A stretch of DNA of 64,000 nt from Marsupella aquatica. Taxonomy: Eukaryota; Marchantiophyta. Positions within the stretch are counted from its first letter, which is position 1, and the number at the start of each line of letters is the position of its first letter. The stretch covers positions 18,414,001 to 18,478,000 of the forward strand of contig OZ316895.1 of assembly GCA_973895155.1 (NCBI GenBank), read 5' to 3'. Made by a program: the position numbers and the translations under genes. The notes under the pieces were generated by a model. That model saw nothing but the letters and a program-made list of their open reading frames with translations, was not told the DNA's origin and made no database searches. Of this stretch, positions 54,588 through 64,000 are shown in pieces.

Positions 54588-54592
54588 GTTAC
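54588..54592. repeat. Target-site duplication, right copy (element P)
   Basis: GTTAC, as at 27574-27578. Confidence 0.85.
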
Positions 54593-54796
54593 CCATAGCC
54601 GCCGGTACTTAGCGCGCCCTAACCCTAATCGTGTTCCCTCTCCCGACGTCCTTACTTCTGGCCTCGGCTTGGGTTCCATAGTCACCCTTAATTGTTTATA
54701 TTTTCCTTGTTTTTGTTACTATACTAATGTGTTTCCAGCGTACACTCCTGATTTTACCATTTAAATTGGCCTAGTGATTCCTGGCTAGGCATCACA
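54593..54796 (-). mobile_element. Solo LTR 'O', right part
   Basis: It matches the coding-strand start of the young LTRs (39501 down to about 39300), including the AT-rich TTTATATTTTCCTTG stretch and the terminus GCATCACA. With 23089-27578 it rebuilds one LTR; removing P and one GTTAC copy gives a gap-free alignment across the joint. Confidence 0.9.
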
Positions 54797-54801
54797 CCTC
54801 C
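54797..54801. repeat. Target-site duplication, right copy (solo LTR O)
   Basis: CCTCC, as at 23084-23088. Confidence 0.85.
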
Positions 54802-55318
54802 CGATGCCATAAGCCGGAACCAGAACCTACGCCCACTGTTCGTCTAGAACAGCTCCTTCCTTGGGCGCAGTCCAAGTTCCCCCTTGTACCTATCCATCAC
54901 TAATTGACCGCCCTAACCTCAAGACATGCTCATGGCCCAAATAGCGTAGCTTGTCCTAAAGCTTGTCCTAACACGCCGGGACCAGACTGGTCCCGACTCT
55001 AGCAACCAACTCTCGGTTTGCCCCACTGATGGTCTAGGGACCAAGTACTCTTGGAACTCAACCTCCATACCTACTTGGCCTTGCCTCCCCAATGCAAGCT
55101 CCCTTGGGAGACGGAACGCGGCTTGGCTACTGTTCGACAGGATTTGGCAAGTGGGGGAGTTAACACCCGCAAACCCCGAGAACCCAAGGTGCCCCCAGAC
55201 CTAGCTGAGCTCAGCAGGGCGTAGCCCTCCTCAAGAGCTTTCCAACGCACCCAAGAAGTCCTCCAACGGACTTCCCGTTGGGAAGATATCGTCGTTTCCG
55301 TTTGACGGTTTCCCCTAG
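54802..55318. other. Sequence right of the nest, nothing identified
   Basis: C-rich sequence resembling 22802-23083 in style, as expected if both were one stretch before solo LTR O inserted. No gene. Confidence 0.5.
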
Positions 55319-55319
55319 T

Positions 55320-55343
55320 GTCGTGACCGCCGCGGCTCACGAC
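55320..55343. repeat. Short hairpin
   Basis: GTCGTGA and TCACGAC flank a 10-nt GC-rich loop. It may be the terminus of an unidentified element, since sequence character changes here. Confidence 0.45.
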
Positions 55344-55733
55344 TTCTGCTCGCCCTTAGGGGTATAGCGACCGAGACAGCAAACAGGCAAACAGCAAATA
55401 CTTTTCCTGTTTGCCTTATGCTGTTACCAGGAAAAAACATCTTGTACCAGGGGAAAGAACACACAATCAGGAGTTTAGAATTGTTTAAGTTGGAGTTAGG
55501 CCATTGCGGTGAGGGAGGATACCATGTCATGAATCGTTGAACCACATAATAATTAAACCTCATATCCCAACACAAACAAGGGGGAGCATACATAAAAATG
55601 TCAAGGAATGCGCACAAAAATGGTAGGTCCCACCACAATCGGCAACAAAATATATAAAAATAATACAAAATGAATGCATCCCAAAACTTTATGGTATTAT
55701 ATGGTCCAAAATAAAAGCGAACAACGTCTTGAC

Positions 55734-55748
55734 TAGCGCCTGGCGCTA
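55734..55748. repeat. TAGCG palindrome 1
   Basis: TAGCGCCTGGCGCTA, perfect around a central T. Confidence 0.85.
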
Positions 55749-55843
55749 TCTTATCGGTATTTCAGGAAACAAATAGTTGGCATTGAGAACATCAAGCACA
55801 ACACGATGATATTTGACGGTGTAGCCTAAACGACAAAATTATC

Positions 55844-55856
55844 AGCGCCTGGCGCT
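55844..55856. repeat. TAGCG palindrome 2
   Basis: AGCGCCTGGCGCT, same core, with the outer pair broken on one side (C before AGCG, A after GCGCT). Confidence 0.8.
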
Positions 55857-57529
55857 AACAAAACATGACGCGACATAAATAACACTTTTCCGTTGACATA
55901 CAAAAAAATCAATATAACCGTTTGGACCAATAATACAACCTACATCATCATGATTCATGCTATAAACCATGAGCATTTTGCCTCTCTATTATGAGCCGAA
56001 CCTCTCCAACAGTGAGAATTGGTTGGCTGGTCAATGTAGATTCCTCAATGTCTAGTTTGAAAACGGTAAGGAAAATCCAATACAAATGTTTGCAAGGCAT
56101 ATATGGATGTTTCCGAGAATGTCGCCGGTAGAAATCCTCACATGAGCAAGTGGGGAAAATGCAAATTTGAACAAAGTAACAATTTGGCGTCCGCATATTT
56201 TTGTGCGTTTTCACCTTAAACTGCTTTCCCCATGCATTCCCAATCGCAACATCCCACTCTCCCTGAATGGACATCGTCTCTTTTTTTGTAGACGCAATTC
56301 TGTTCATGTGACCCTGGGTAAGATTTGACCGAGGAACCGTATTCCTCCCATTCCGGCTTCGGAGACAAACATTGGGTTTGACAAGATTCACATGTTCTGG
56401 AAAGATATTGACATTGATTCGAAGATCAAAATCTGACGGGGGTGTAGTTGTACATTCATTTCCGCGCACTAGGGAGATTCCGTTGTCAAGAAGATATTGC
56501 AGCTCGTCTTCCGAAACATTTGTCCCTTTCAAAACGGGAAGAACATCTGGGAAAGGGGGTAGGTTCAATACACCTCGACGAGGGCGGCTTCTATAACATG
56601 TATTGTTTGGGCAAAACCAAATCATTTCGGTTATGGGTTCCCCCCTGAAAATGCGTTGTCCTTTGACAACAACGCCGATAACACCATGTGGTGAGGGAAA
56701 TCCAACTTTTTTCACGCGATTGCGACACTCATCTCTTTCAGAATTACGGGAAAATGATCCGTTGCACTGAGGACCAGCGCCAAATTTTGAAGTTCGACGT
56801 AATTGCCATGCAGCTGGAGCAACCTCGGTCTCACGGACAAGACACTCTTGTAACGGTTGCTGAAGCACGGAGGGAGCAGTCTGGGGAAGCCTCGTTGAAC
56901 GCGTTCGGTCTCGAGCAGGAGGGGTATTGAAATCGACATCTTCTCCACCACCCAAAATGTCACTTCCAGACAGATTAACAACAGGATTAACTTGAGGTGT
57001 AGGGCCAGGGATAGCATCAAACGTCGTGCAATTAAGATTCTTCCTTTTCATCGATCTAGTATTGGGCAAGGTGACAAGGATTTTATCATGCCTATGGGAG
57101 TCTTGTGGCGAGATATTCCCAGAAGCATGTCCTTTCCTCTTCAAAGATTTGGTGACAACGTCTCCATTGAGAGGTGCACGTCTCTCCAACTCAAACTCGG
57201 CAGCATTGGACAGTAGCATATTCATTGCATCTTCATACAACTTGGGGGAGCCTGCCTGGTCCGCTGATTGGAAAGCGAGTTCCCAAATTGTTGGACCTTT
57301 TCCTCTATGCAACCCTTTTCGATACGCAGTGTAAGCAGCAACCTGAGAAATAGCTCAATTTTGGTCCATTTCACATGCCTCAAAGAGGCCAACCTTTTTC
57401 TTCATTACCCATGCTTTCATACCTGCGTGCACGGACTCTGATCCTGTACAATTAGGAATCTTAGCCCCTTCTTCGACACTCTTGTTCTGCAATTACATAG
57501 AATAAATTGTCCGTTATGCAACAAGAAAA

Positions 57530-57550
57530 CACTAGCGTCGGGCGCTAGTG
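57530..57550. repeat. TAGCG palindrome 3
   Basis: Arms CACTAGCG and CGCTAGTG around TCGGG; eight base pairs. Inside the intron. Confidence 0.85.
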
Positions 57551-57645
57551 AAGTAAAGTCTGTACCTAGAAGTAAAAACTGGCACTGTCCATTAAGGGAT
57601 GACTTATTGCGTCGTATTGTGTCATATGACAGTTTGAATAAATGA

Positions 57646-57660
57646 TAGCGCCAGGCGCTA
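57646..57660. repeat. TAGCG palindrome 4
   Basis: TAGCGCCAGGCGCTA, perfect around a central A. Inside the intron. Confidence 0.85.
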
Positions 57661-60024
57661 GTATTAAAGGATGCTATGGTATTGTAATATTTGAATATGG
57701 ATACAAACATTTTGTAATGAGAATATAGCACAGTAATACCTAAAGAGCGGAAAGCAAAGTAAACTAACTTACCAAACGAATAAAATTTCCCCATTGCCTC
57801 CACCTGACGACCCACCATGAAATCCAACTCTGGAGCATCCGAAGCTTCCCCGGGACACAGTTACCCGACTGCCACCACAAATCAATCTCCCTTGAAATTC
57901 TGTAAGCCTCTACAAATGTGGGGGCATTTTGCATCTTATCCCAAAGCCTCCGATGCTCTCCTTGACTCTCTTCAATCACTCCTTCAACTGAATGGCGATG
58001 GAAGGCTTGATAGAAATGGAATGCGTTAGTTCGCTCACGCTCAAGGTTTGGATGCCCTCCAAAAAAGACATTTCGGACTGCCAGCCAACCAGCTTGAGCA
58101 TTGTCCGCCATGAATCCATGAATAATTGGATTTTCTAATCCATTCTCCTTGGACACCTCAATCATTAGTCTCCAAGCCTTCTCGAACGACTCTGTATCCT
58201 CCGCTTTTAGTTCGCAGGTAAATAAGGTACACAGAGCGCGATAGTTATGATCGTAAATATGCGCACTAAAAGTAACCCAGTCTTTTGTGAGTCGTTTCAT
58301 CACATCAAAACTTACCCAAGAACCTTCGAGACTTCCACCAGGTTGCATTTGTCTCAAAAGATCGACGCCTGATCCATGGCCGATCGAAGTCATCTTGAAT
58401 ATGTGAGGACGGTCTTCTTGAGACCCTTGACCTGGTAGGAGGTACCTTTGGAGGAAAGGCATGTTGATATTTCTTTGATACCGAACAAGAAAATCTAGTT
58501 CACCTCGACCTTTCTGGTCCTGTCTAACACTACGAAAGAGGGACGCAAACTTCTGGGGTGTGGAAACTACCATGAGCGACTCAAATATCTCAGTTTCTTC
58601 AATATCTTGAATATCTTCCACACTTTCACACAAGGACTTTACAAAAGACCCTGTCGCCACATTTTTTACACCAGCAGGAGTGAAAATTGGATTTCCTTCC
58701 AATTTCTTTTTGATAACCTCCTCAACAATCTTCTCTGCGCTCCGAGAAAACATCTTTCTTGAAGGATGGTTGTGCATCCCCATATGAATTGCCAAGCGGG
58801 ACATGTGAGTACAGGTTTCTGAGTCAACTAGAACCTGGGGGTACATGTAAAATAACCTTGCTGGACAAGATTGGACACAAAACGGAACTTGATCACAAAA
58901 TTGGCAAACAACTCCACCTTCGTCAAGGAAGGAGCCAACACGATGTTGCCCGCCAAGTTTAGGGGTTCCACCCCAGGCCTTTTGGTTCCTCCTTTTCTTC
59001 CGTCAAAAATAGTCGCAAGTATTATTCCTACACTCAATGGAACCAGTGCACGTTACTTTACCAAATTCCCAATATTTCTTGGGATGAACATTAGCTGATG
59101 TAGGAAATATTCTGGTCCAGATGTAGCAATCCTTCGACCGGTCCATGTCGCGTAGACGTGACCCCTTTGAAAGAGCTCCCGCAGGAGGCAACTCGAATAC
59201 AATATTTCCATTGTATTTCTTTGGCAAACAGCCGACTTGTTCATGGCAGAAGTCCCCAACCGCGATGAACCTCGAGATTTCACTGGAACCAATTGACTTG
59301 AGAATGGTATCCATTGCACTTCTCCGATACACAATGGAATTTTTGGTAAAAACTACTCTAACCTCCTGTTTAACAGGGGTAACCTCCTGTTTAACAACTG
59401 TGTGAGGGGGTTTATCACTAGACTCAGGCAAACCAGAAGGTCCATCATCGTCGCTATCTGAAAGCAAGACAACATCAACAAAGGGTTTGGATGAAGATGA
59501 GAGATCGGATGCGACTGGTTTTTGAATGACAATAGAATACCAAATTCCTGCATTCAAGTGCCAAAAACGAATCCCGACATCAACATCAAAAGAAGCAGTG
59601 AAATTAGAGGCTTCATCTCCGTTTCCCTCCTCCAAAATGTCCTCAATGTCATTCAAATCCAAACCAAAGCGCCCACAGAGATAATTTTCACTAACTTGCT
59701 TGTATATGTCATTGGCCGACAATGGAATGGATACAAGGTCACCCGTAGACGGACGCGTCAGAACAATTGACCTCGACATTGTAAGATCATCCAACCCAAA
59801 AACACTCAGTTCACAATAATGAATGACGTCTTCGAATGCACACAATGGTATTCATAGTCAATAATCCGTTTATCAGAGCCGTTAGAATACGACAGAATCA
59901 CTACCGGTCGAAACCACATCTGACACAATAAATGTTTTTTGTCGTTATGTCAACGACATTTACACTAATGAGCCTAAGATGTCCGTTTACGAAGACCATA
60001 ATCATGTTTATTAAATCATCTTAA

Positions 60025-60049
60025 TTGAGTAGCGTCGGGCGCTACTCAA
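60025..60049. repeat. TAGCG palindrome 5
   Basis: Arms TTGAGTAGCG and CGCTACTCAA around TCGGG; ten perfect base pairs, the longest of the set. Confidence 0.88.
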
Positions 60050-60093
60050 ACATCATCACTCCAACATGGACCCAAAATGGTTCAATATATGTT

Positions 60094-60108
60094 TAGCGCC
60101 AGGCGCTA
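60094..60108. repeat. TAGCG palindrome 6
   Basis: TAGCGCCAGGCGCTA, same core as copy 4. Confidence 0.85.
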
Positions 60109-60236
60109 CTCAAACCCACACCCTAAATTGTGGTATAAAACTGGAAAATTTTATCCGGAGTTTCAGAATAAATCCTAATGTTTGTAGCTATTTTCCAAAT
60201 ATTATCTAAAATTTTACCAAAATGTTCCCATTTAAT

Positions 60237-60255
60237 ATTAGCGTCGGGCGCTAAT
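60237..60255. repeat. TAGCG palindrome 7
   Basis: Arms ATTAGCG and CGCTAAT around TCGGG. Confidence 0.85.
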
Positions 60256-60390
60256 CTGAAACGGTAATCATGACATTCATTTAAGGCAAAATATTCAAAA
60301 ATTGTATTCATTTTGTTTTTTATTTTATACTTCAGGGTCAATGTTGGCCTAACTTAGGGAAATTTTAGGGTTTGAATATTGATCGTTTTG

Positions 60391-60409
60391 GGTAGCGCTA
60401 GGTGCTACC
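60391..60409. repeat. TAGCG palindrome 8
   Basis: Arms GGTAGCG and TGCTACC around CTAGG; one G-T position in otherwise paired arms. Confidence 0.75.
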
Positions 60410-60900
60410 ATTGACCAATATCAGATTTGACCTAGGAATATAGATTAAAATAACCGAACTCTTCTTTAATGGTCATATTCAACGGTAACGTTAGGTCGCG
60501 TAATGTTGAAGATATGCCAACGGTATTCTAAACCACTAATCCAGAATTGACAAGTGGCGCTCAGGAGAATGTCGTAAATAGATATCAATGTAGCGAGTGG
60601 ATAGTTTAGAGATGATACTCTCCCCACCTCCCTTGTCCGCTGTATTTAGGCTTCGTTTCGGAGGTTCTTCGTGCAAGAATTCTCTAGAAGAAGTACGGTA
60701 CGAATGAGGTACTCAACACGATCGTGAAGCACTTCATGTGTGGGCGAAACATGGACCCTCTCCCCACCACCTCACATGGGTATAGTGCTAACGGGCAGAG
60801 AGAGTAGATCCATTCCCAGACATCCGAGTGCTCATTTTCTGGATCTGTTTATAGTCGTCGTGTGACACGGTCTACAGCATCCCAAGATCCTGAAACAGTC

Positions 60901-61455
60901 ATGGTAGTCACATTTCCGAAGAGCAGGAGAGCGAAGATGGACGATCTCGACACATACGCTATGGAAGATCGAGGAGAACTGTCACTGACGATGTCCGACG
61001 TTATCTCCAAGCACGTTATGGTGTTTGGCAAGGATTTTAGAGGGCACGACAAAGACCCCCCAAGGATTCCAATGTGCCGCTTGGTTCACATGGAAGTTGT
61101 CCGCACCTTACAGAAGGGAAGTCCTTCAATTGAAAAGTTGAAGGACTCTTTTTGTAGCACAGGATACAACTCAAAAATTGGAATGCTATTCTATGTCCAG
61201 CCGGCAGATTCGAATGGGAATGTCCAGACATGTACTCCAGAAATTCGAGCGACTTGGGACCCCGTGTGGGTGGCCGAGAACAAGAAGTTTGAAGCTAAAT
61301 GTGCGGCCAATCCAGACTTCATGGTGTTACAAGATAAGATGTTTTACGTTTTTGACGGTAACCATCAACTTTACGCATGGTCGATCGTTACGAAAGAAAA
61401 TCCGGAAGATAGCAAGTATCACTGTGACGCCGCCGGTACGGCGGTTAATGAGTGA
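60901..61455 (+). CDS. Uncharacterised protein with ParB/sulfiredoxin-like GNH motif
   Basis: 184 codons from the first ATG; the frame is open for some distance upstream without an ATG, so an upstream exon is possible. The N-terminus is basic (FPKSRRAK) followed by an acidic helix. The C-terminal half has GMLFYVQPAD and then VLQDKMFYVFDGNHQLYAW. The DGNHxLxAW pattern resembles the DGNHR box of the ParB/sulfiredoxin nucleotide-binding fold (Gln replaces the usual Arg), but no other ParB box was recognised. The ORF ends soon after, so it may be a 3'-truncated or domesticated transposon-borne gene. Its closeness to the transposase (about 1.1 kb, divergent) permits a link, not proven. It could also be a fragment of a host gene. 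Confidence 0.5.
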   Translation: MVVTFPKSRRAKMDDLDTYAMEDRGELSLTMSDVISKHVMVFGKDFRGHDKDPPRIPMCRLVHMEVVRTLQKGSPSIEKLKDSFCSTGYNSKIGMLFYVQPADSNGNVQTCTPEIRATWDPVWVAENKKFEAKCAANPDFMVLQDKMFYVFDGNHQLYAWSIVTKENPEDSKYHCDAAGTAVNE

Positions 61456-61781
61456 TTCGGTCTAACTACGCTCGGCACGCGCGTTAGAAGTGTCTTAGGC
61501 CGCTATTATTAGCATAACGACAGTATTTAGGTAATCATTATGGGTAGAACATCATTAGGCAATAAGGGGGAATTCAGGTTCGGACTGGCGGCGGGTCGCT
61601 ATTCGCACACCCGGGTTACGAGCGTGGAGGGGCCCCTCCCTCGGGTCCGTATAACAAACTTAAGGAAGCGGCCACTGACACGCGCTGACTCAGACCGGCG
61701 GAGTGACCGGTACACCACAAGCGTGAGCGGTTCAGCCTATGGGCATCGAGGAGACATCGGGGGATCGACAAGCCCTCAAGG

Positions 61782-61788
61782 TATAAAA
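61782..61788 (+). promoter_or_regulatory. TATA box upstream of the right-edge retroelement ORF
   Basis: GTATAAAAGG lies 120 bp before the first ATG of the next ORF, in GC-rich sequence; the spacing suits a start site near 61812. It is probably the promoter of an LTR or of the element's gene. The stretch 61456-61781 has no gene. Confidence 0.6.
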
Positions 61789-61901
61789 GGGGAGCCAACC
61801 CTTTGTAGTGCACCAGTCCATCAGTCCACGCGCCATCTTCGACCCCAGCTCTCTCGTTCGCTCTAAGTCGCCACTACTATCTCCTCTGAATCCTCTCCAG
61901 C

Positions 61902-63878
61902 TTGGCCATTCGATTTTGGACGCAGTTCCTATCTACCGGAAGGCACTTGGCCGACTCATTGAAACACGCCAACCCGCACCGATACAAAATCGAACGCGAG
62001 TACGAGAGAGCCATACTAACAGCAGTGGCACTACCCAGGCCCGATCGGGAGGATGGGGAAGTGTCACCTTCCCCGAGCCAGTCACGAGGGAAGAAGAGGA
62101 AGGAATCCACCACTGCATGCGGGTTACCGTTGGCCACGGTAGCCGTAGCCAAGGTGACGATGCACCGCATGGGGGAAAACGTTCACAAAAACATCCTCCA
62201 TCACAAACATGCGGTGTACCTGAAGACTCAGGGATTCGAGCACCTCGCCTCCCTCCCCTGGAACACTTGCAGGTACTACGGGGAGGACATGACGGAGTTC
62301 GTCAAGAATTATGACGACGCGCATCAACATACTCGGCTGCGGGGAAGGAGTATGTCCCTCACGGAAGAACGGCTCAGGATGACCTTCGGGTTACCCGAAG
62401 GTGACCATCGAGTCAAATCACGGGCTCCCGGGGGCAAGGGAGCCAAGTACCAATCTTCAAGTTTTCCCTCAGAGGGAGCAGTGGACAACGGGTTCGTGAT
62501 GAGGACCTGCCTCATCCCCAAGATAGCTGAGCGACTGGAGTTCCAGAGGTACGCCCTCCACATGATGGAACCCCGGGGGGAGATCTCCGCCGCCTAGGTT
62601 ATCCAGGTCGAGAACTATCGACCTAGGAAGTGGGCGTCGTACTTTGCTAAGAAATTCCATGAAGAGATGGAGCGGCAAAGGAAGACGCTGTACATTGGCG
62701 GGAAGGCGTATTTCGCTAGCCACATCGAGATCATTCTTGAGTGGTACGCCCGGTTTGATCGACGAACCCTTCCCCGTGTCAATGTTACAAAGCTGGTCCC
62801 TGCTAGGTGGGTTTTCCCGGCCTTGGAGAGACGGCCCCAACCGAGGCCCAGAGTCCAGCGGACACGCCAGCTTCACCCACCCCACCTCCACAAGTAGCTG
62901 TAGTCGTAACTGAGGAGGTACCGGATGGGTCGGTTGTCGCAACCGTTGATGCGACCCAATAAGCCGGGCTAAGTACAGAAGTCGGTACGGCGGAGGTCTT
63001 ACCCGAGCTCGGGTCTCCCAGAGACCCACCAGTGGCTATTTCGGAGAACCGGACATTGCTGTAGGAGGACACTCTAGCCCCTTCCAACGTTACGTCCCCA
63101 GGGCTGGACGTCACTGCCCCGGCCCCCGCGCGTGTTGACGTCTGCCCGTGCCCAACTCCGGACAGGCACAACCTGGACCACCCGGAACTCTTCGTACCGG
63201 GTACATTTCTGAACGGGCTTCTGGGAGATTTCTCTCATCAAATTTCCCGGGATACCGGGGAGTTCATGGCCCGGAAGGTAGCCTATTTCTTCAATCAGGA
63301 GTTGGTTGCCGTAGTAAAGGCAGGTCGGACCCAGTCAGAGGCCCTTCAGAGGATAGAGCGGTACCGGGTGGAGTCCGTGTACTTAAAGAACAAAGTTGCG
63401 GCTCAAGAGGCTGAGCTTCTGCAACTACGACCCAAGGTTGCAGCCGCCAATGAGTTGTTAGCAAAGGTGCACGGTCTTACCGCCCTAGCCGAACAGGCCA
63501 AAGCTGGGAACGAGGCCGAGATTACACGACTCCGGAACCAGATTGACAGTTTGAAGACTCACCTGGCAGAAAGACCTGGAGGAGGCCGAGGAACGGGCCC
63601 AACGGGACACGGCGGAGATAGCCACGCTGTAGGCTGAGGTGGCGCGGCTCCAAACCGAGGCCGAGAAGCAGGACCAGCTGGCGGGTAAACTGACGAGCGA
63701 CGCCCAGCAGCTGGAGGAGGCATGTCAGGAGGCAGCAGAGGGGACGGACACGGCAAGGCGAGAGAACGAATCTCTGCTGGACCAGGTCCAGCTCCTCAAG
63801 GCGGACAATGACAAGCTTCGAAGGCAGCGGGATGGCCGCTCCCATTCGGGCGGCTCTGGCAAGCGTGCCAGGCATTAG
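61902..63878 (+). pseudogene. PMD-like plus coiled-coil retroelement ORF, broken
   Basis: The first 231 codons end at a TAG (62595-62597), then the same frame continues to 62897. The reading then shifts to another frame for the linker and first coil (about 62900-63570, with stops near 62960 and 63063) and returns for the last coil (to 63878). The N-terminal domain shares a string of positions with the LTR-ORF of element N: LPW, then EFV, then TRLRGRSMSLT and FGLPEGD here against TRIYGKDFYLT and FGLPIGN there. Both proteins then have low-complexity linkers and long Glu/Gln/Leu-rich coiled coils. It is thus a diverged relative in a different element, with no known function. Its surroundings beyond the window edge are unseen, so whether it also lies within an LTR is unknown. 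Confidence 0.72.
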
Positions 63879-64000
63879 TAGCGGAGTAGGAATAGATTAG
63901 GATTAGGACTGGCTTAGTCAGGCTCTTGGGACAGGCACCTGCCTTAGGTACAGCAGCGCTGCCATGCTGTCCAGCCTGCGTAGATTAGGATCTTCTAATA

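Larger units (their letters stand above)
53546..54679 (-). pseudogene. Chimeric protease ORF from three elements
   Basis: An open frame of 377 codons from the ATG at 54679. The first about 30 codons (MEPKPRPEVR...) are the N-terminus of the LTR-ORF in solo LTR O. The next five or so (VKRPV region, 54573-54587) are the end of P's 3' LTR read backwards. From KRAKALFASEDP on it is the N protease, with DGGSGVCIM intact and a few changes from copy 1 (Thr to Pro beside the active site, Thr to Ile, Pro to Leu). The fusion arose when a deletion joined N to the last bases of P. Function is unlikely, but the frame happens to be open throughout. Confidence 0.85.
55344..55959. other. 3' flank of the transposase gene
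   Basis: AT-rich sequence with two palindromes of the TAGCG...CGCTA family and no ORF of note. Confidence 0.5.
57487..57772 (-). other. Intron of the transposase gene, with two palindromes
   Basis: 286 bp, donor GTAAGT, acceptor TTGCAG, phase 0 on both sides. It contains two TAGCG-family palindromes. Confidence 0.8.
55960..59779 (-). pseudogene. FAR1/MULE-like transposase gene with two in-frame TGA codons
   Basis: From the ATG at 59779 the frame runs to 57773, then a GT-AG intron (57772-57487) joins it in phase 0 to 57486-55960, about 1,175 residues in all. It is interrupted only by TGA at 59005-59003 and 57357-57355. The N-terminal half contains an acidic region and a cysteine-rich cluster (CTGSIECRNNTC ... 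CQFCDQVPFCVQSC ... GMHNHP) like the WRKY/GCM1 zinc fold of FAR1 and MULE proteins. Then comes a DDE-like core: FDVMKRLTKDWVTF, later MADNAQAGWLAVRNVF and FHFYQAFHRH. Near the C-terminus lies a SWIM finger (CSCEDFYRRHSRKHPYMPCKH). This three-module order is that of MULE transposases and their FAR1/FHY3 descendants. Both TGAs could be decayed CGA or TGG codons; the second might lie in a 66-nt in-frame intron. Terminal inverted repeats were not found. Confidence 0.78.
59846..60861. other. 5' flank of the transposase gene with four palindromes
   Basis: AT-rich sequence without a gene. Four of the eight palindromes lie here (60025-60409). The right part may be the promoter of the next ORF. Confidence 0.5.

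Noticed and set aside
34829-54801. Outer flanks of the N array as its own target duplication (ACGAC against CCTCC)
   Set aside because: They do not match. The right-hand CCTCC belongs to solo LTR O, and N's right end is deleted, so no target duplication of N can be shown.
57355-57420. A 66-nt intron removing the second TGA of the transposase
   Set aside because: Donor TGG/GTAATG and acceptor CTCAG are in phase, but it is short for a plant intron and the interval reads like coding sequence, so an in-frame nonsense codon is preferred; transcripts would decide.

Overview
This is a nuclear genome segment from a land plant, or at least a streptophyte. Evidence: a spliced gene matching the plant mitochondrial basic amino-acid carrier BAC2, Ty3/gypsy elements of plant type, LINEs with a plant-style zf-RVT tail, and a FAR1/MULE-like transposase. 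No angiosperm-specific feature is visible, and the very long LTRs plus an SdpI-like membrane protein would suit a seed-free plant. The species cannot be named from sequence alone.

Layout. 0-9.7 kb is intergenic, with a decayed retrotransposon ORF (728-1990), a foldback repeat, a minisatellite and a 5'-truncated LINE with perfect 16-bp target duplications (6573-8015). 9.8-11.8 kb holds the BAC2-like gene in two exons. 11.8-17.2 kb is AT-rich, with tandem duplications and a 351-bp retroposon. 17.2-17.9 kb (minus) encodes an SdpI-family membrane protein. 19.05-21.04 kb is a second, broken LINE.

21.0-54.8 kb is a retrotransposon nest resolved by target-site duplications (TSDs). A solo LTR 'O' (TSD CCTCC at 23084 and 54797) was entered by plus-strand gypsy element 'P' (TSD GTTAC at 27574 and 54588). 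P was entered at 34833/34834 by minus-strand gypsy element 'N'. N is a near-identical LTR-internal-LTR-internal array (10.88-kb period). Its right end and almost all of P's 3' side were then deleted. N has LTRs of about 4.66 kb, and each carries a long sense-strand ORF (PMD-like domain plus coiled coil) starting about 100 nt after the pol stop. In genomic RNA this ORF sits at the env-like position inside U3. This LTR-encoded accessory protein, which has relatives at 728-1990, in LTR O, in the truncated LTR at 21043 and as a diverged version at 61.9-63.9 kb, is the most unusual system in the window.

55.3-60.9 kb contains a FAR1/MULE-like transposase (GCM/WRKY-like zinc cluster, DDE-like core, SWIM finger). 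Its introns and flanks carry eight copies of a palindrome TAGCG...CGCTA whose outer arms differ between copies but mostly remain complementary. An uncharacterised ORF with a ParB/sulfiredoxin-like GNH motif follows at 60.9 kb, then a TATA box and another broken PMD-like/coiled-coil ORF running to the right edge.

Only the BAC2-like and SdpI-like genes look like host genes. Most other coding sequence belongs to mobile elements in different states of decay.
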